DNA from: Bacteroidota bacterium
GTDB lineage: Bacteria; Bacteroidota; Bacteroidia; Flavobacteriales; Weeksellaceae
Length of the DNA stretch: 6,026 nt
Reading direction: 5' to 3'
Assembly (NCBI GenBank): GCA_023448955.1
Contig: JAEXJU010000226.1
Coordinates: 1 to 6,026 of the forward strand
Of the stretch, positions 4,317 to 6,026 are shown one piece after another. The number at the start of each line of letters is the position of its first letter. The first letter of the stretch is position 1. A model generated the notes under the pieces. The model saw only the letters and a program-made list of their open reading frames with translations. It was not told where the DNA came from and did no database searches. Made by a program: the position numbers and the translations under genes.

Positions 4317-6026
4317 TTACTCGCTTAGTTGCCCTTCGTATTTTTCAAGGTCTTTTTTACCGCTTACTTTTTCCTGAAGGTACATAAATACCGCAAATAA
4401 GATCGGGATAAAGAACACCCCGAAAATAGTTCCGAACAACATTCCTCCAATAGCACCGATGCCAATAGACTGGTTACCGACAGCGCCGGCTCCTGTTGAA
4501 ATCGCTAAAGGAATCAACCCAAAGATAAAAGCAAATGATGTCATCAGAATCGGTCGGATTCTTTGCTTTGCTCCGCTGATAGCGGCGTGACCGATGGTAT
4601 AACCTTTTTTCCTGGCATCTAATGCAAATTCTACAATCAAAATTGCATTCTTCGCCAAGAGACCAATCAACATAATCAATGAAATCTGCGTATAAATGTT
4701 GTTGGAACCGCCTATCCAGGCACTGAACATCATCACCCCAGCCAAGCCGACAGGTAATGACAACATTACTGCAAATGGAAGCAGATAACTCTCATACTGA
4801 GCTGCTAAAAGAAAATAGACGAAGACGCAACATAAAATAAAGATATAGATTGTCTGGCTGCTGGAATTGACCTCTTCCCTGGTTAGTCCGGAATATTCGA
4901 AACCGTAACCCTGAGGTAAGGTCTGCTTAGCTACTTCTTCCACAGCGTTGATAGCATCACCGGAAGAGAATCCTGGATTCGGTGTTCCGTTTATTGAAAT
5001 TGCCGTAAACAAATTGAATCGCCCGATCGCCTGAGGCCCGTAAACTCTTTTAGCCGTAATGAATCTGCTAAGAGGTGCCATTTCACCATTTTTATTTCTG
5101 ACCTGAACCTGATTAAAACTTTCGACATTTTCCCTGCTTTCAAACGGCGCCTGATAAATCACCCTGTATTGCTTACCGAATAAATTGACATTGGAAGAGT
5201 AAACACCACCGTAATAACCCTGCATTGTTCCTAATATATCCGAGACTGTAAATCCGGCAGCTTTAGTGGCAGCCACATCAATATCTATCATATACTGCGG
5301 ATAGTTCGGGTTAAAAGAGGTAAAAGTTCTCTGGATCTCCGGACGCTGGTTCATCTTATCAATGAAATCGTTGGTCACTTTGGTAAGATCGCTGATGCTT
5401 CCGCCTTTCTGATCCTGGATCTGCAATTCAAAACCAGCGGCATTACCAAACCCCTGAAGCGTGGGTCTTCCGAAGAAAGTCAATTTTGCATCTTTAATTC
5501 CTGCTGTTTCCTTATATAATTTTGCTATAAATGACTGGATATCCGATCCTTTTGCCGTTCTGTCTTTCCAATCCTTCAGCTTTACAATCAGCATCCCGTT
5601 ATTGGATCCGCTACCGCTAATCATCCCTCTTCCCGAAACTTTGAAAATATGCAACACTTCCGGTTGTTTTTCCACAATCTTTTCAACCTTTGCCATCACT
5701 TCTTTGGTTCGGTTTTCATTGGATCCTATGGGTAAAGAAATATCCATAAAAACACCACCCATATCTTCACTCGGAACAAAGGACTTCGGCGTGGTATTCA
5801 TCAGCCACGCAAATATTCCGGCAAAAACTACTAATCCTGCAAAAGCCATCCATTTTTTTCTAAGAAGAAAAAGAACACCTCTTGAATACCGCTTTACAAA
5901 AGCATCAAAAATGATATTGAAATTGGTAAAAAACCGTTGTATAAAGTTCTGCTTCTTCTCTTCGTGGGAATGAGGCTTTAAAAAAATAGCACAAAGCGCC
6001 GGGCTTAATGTCAATGCATTTACCGC
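4317..6026 (-). CDS. AcrB-like RND multidrug efflux pump (HAE1 family), C-terminal part
   Basis: The frame runs open off the right edge, showing 569 residues of a protein that is normally about 1030-1060 long; the missing part is the N-terminus. A TTG at 6012-6014 lies inside the transmembrane stretch AVNALTLSPALCAIFLKP, which corresponds to AcrB TM6, so it is not the start. Visible layout: end of TM6, TM7 (about 58-77), the second periplasmic porter/docking region (about 82-390), then TM8 to TM12 (about 392-549) and a short charged tail. Lys459 in GLLAKNAILIVEFA corresponds to AcrB Lys940, and Arg489 in RIRPILMTS to Arg971, both of the proton-relay network; the Asp pair of TM4 is outside the window. 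The pump takes up lipophilic or amphiphilic compounds from the periplasm and inner membrane using the proton gradient. In the AcrB switch loop Phe615 and Phe617 appear to be replaced by Arg133 and Met135. The outer-membrane partner follows 19 bp downstream; the adaptor gene probably lies upstream, outside the window. Confidence 0.95.
   Translation of the reverse strand, partial: AVNALTLSPALCAIFLKPHSHEEKKQNFIQRFFTNFNIIFDAFVKRYSRGVLFLLRKKWMAFAGLVVFAGIFAWLMNTTPKSFVPSEDMGGVFMDISLPIGSNENRTKEVMAKVEKIVEKQPEVLHIFKVSGRGMISGSGSNNGMLIVKLKDWKDRTAKGSDIQSFIAKLYKETAGIKDAKLTFFGRPTLQGFGNAAGFELQIQDQKGGSISDLTKVTNDFIDKMNQRPEIQRTFTSFNPNYPQYMIDIDVAATKAAGFTVSDILGTMQGYYGGVYSSNVNLFGKQYRVIYQAPFESRENVESFNQVQVRNKNGEMAPLSRFITAKRVYGPQAIGRFNLFTAISINGTPNPGFSSGDAINAVEEVAKQTLPQGYGFEYSGLTREEVNSSSQTIYIFILCCVFVYFLLAAQYESYLLPFAVMLSLPVGLAGVMMFSAWIGGSNNIYTQISLIMLIGLLAKNAILIVEFALDARKKGYTIGHAAISGAKQRIRPILMTSFAFIFGLIPLAISTGAGAVGNQSIGIGAIGGMLFGTIFGVFFIPILFAVFMYLQEKVSGKKDLEKYEGQLSE

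Noticed and set aside
5461..5973. 170-codon open frame on the plus strand opposite the RND pump gene
   Set aside because: It is antisense to conserved AcrB-like sequence and has no family features.
6012..6014. TTG as the start codon of the RND pump gene
   Set aside because: It falls inside a conserved transmembrane stretch equivalent to AcrB TM6, so the start must be several hundred codons upstream.

Overview
The window looks like chromosome from a member of the Bacteroidota, most likely a flavobacterium of the Chryseobacterium group. The base composition is AT-rich and the starts of the internal genes lack Shine-Dalgarno sequences. The vWA and AAA+ proteins have the sequence character of a pair I know from this phylum. 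The intergenic repeats look like dispersed repeats I associate with flavobacterial genomes. This placement comes from recognition, not from a database search.

The left half (1-2488, plus strand) carries a two-gene module. The first gene is a vWA/MIDAS protein cut by the left edge of the window. About 200 bp later comes a complete AAA+ ATPase of the MoxR/ChlI (magnesium-chelatase-like) class. Such pairs are generally thought to act as ATP-driven chaperone or remodelling machines, with the vWA protein as substrate or metal-ion-dependent adaptor. The client of this pair is unknown.

The right half (2894-6026, minus strand) is the distal part of a tripartite multidrug-type efflux operon. It holds the C-terminal ~55% of an AcrB-like RND (HAE1) inner-membrane pump, cut by the right edge, then 19 bp, then a complete TolC/OprM-like outer-membrane lipoprotein. 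The periplasmic adaptor normally found with these genes would lie beyond the right edge. Together they would form an export channel across both membranes.

The two halves converge on a 405-bp non-coding region (2489-2893), the most structured part of the window. It holds (i) a 215-bp composite inverted-repeat element with 10-bp terminal inverted repeats and three hairpins arranged symmetrically about position ~2632, (ii) a likely intrinsic terminator on the plus strand, and (iii) a ~110-bp foldable element that resembles a recurrent flavobacterial intergenic repeat and ends 7 bp from the stop codon of the outer-membrane gene. These elements are the best candidates for something under-described here. 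The genes belong to recognisable families.
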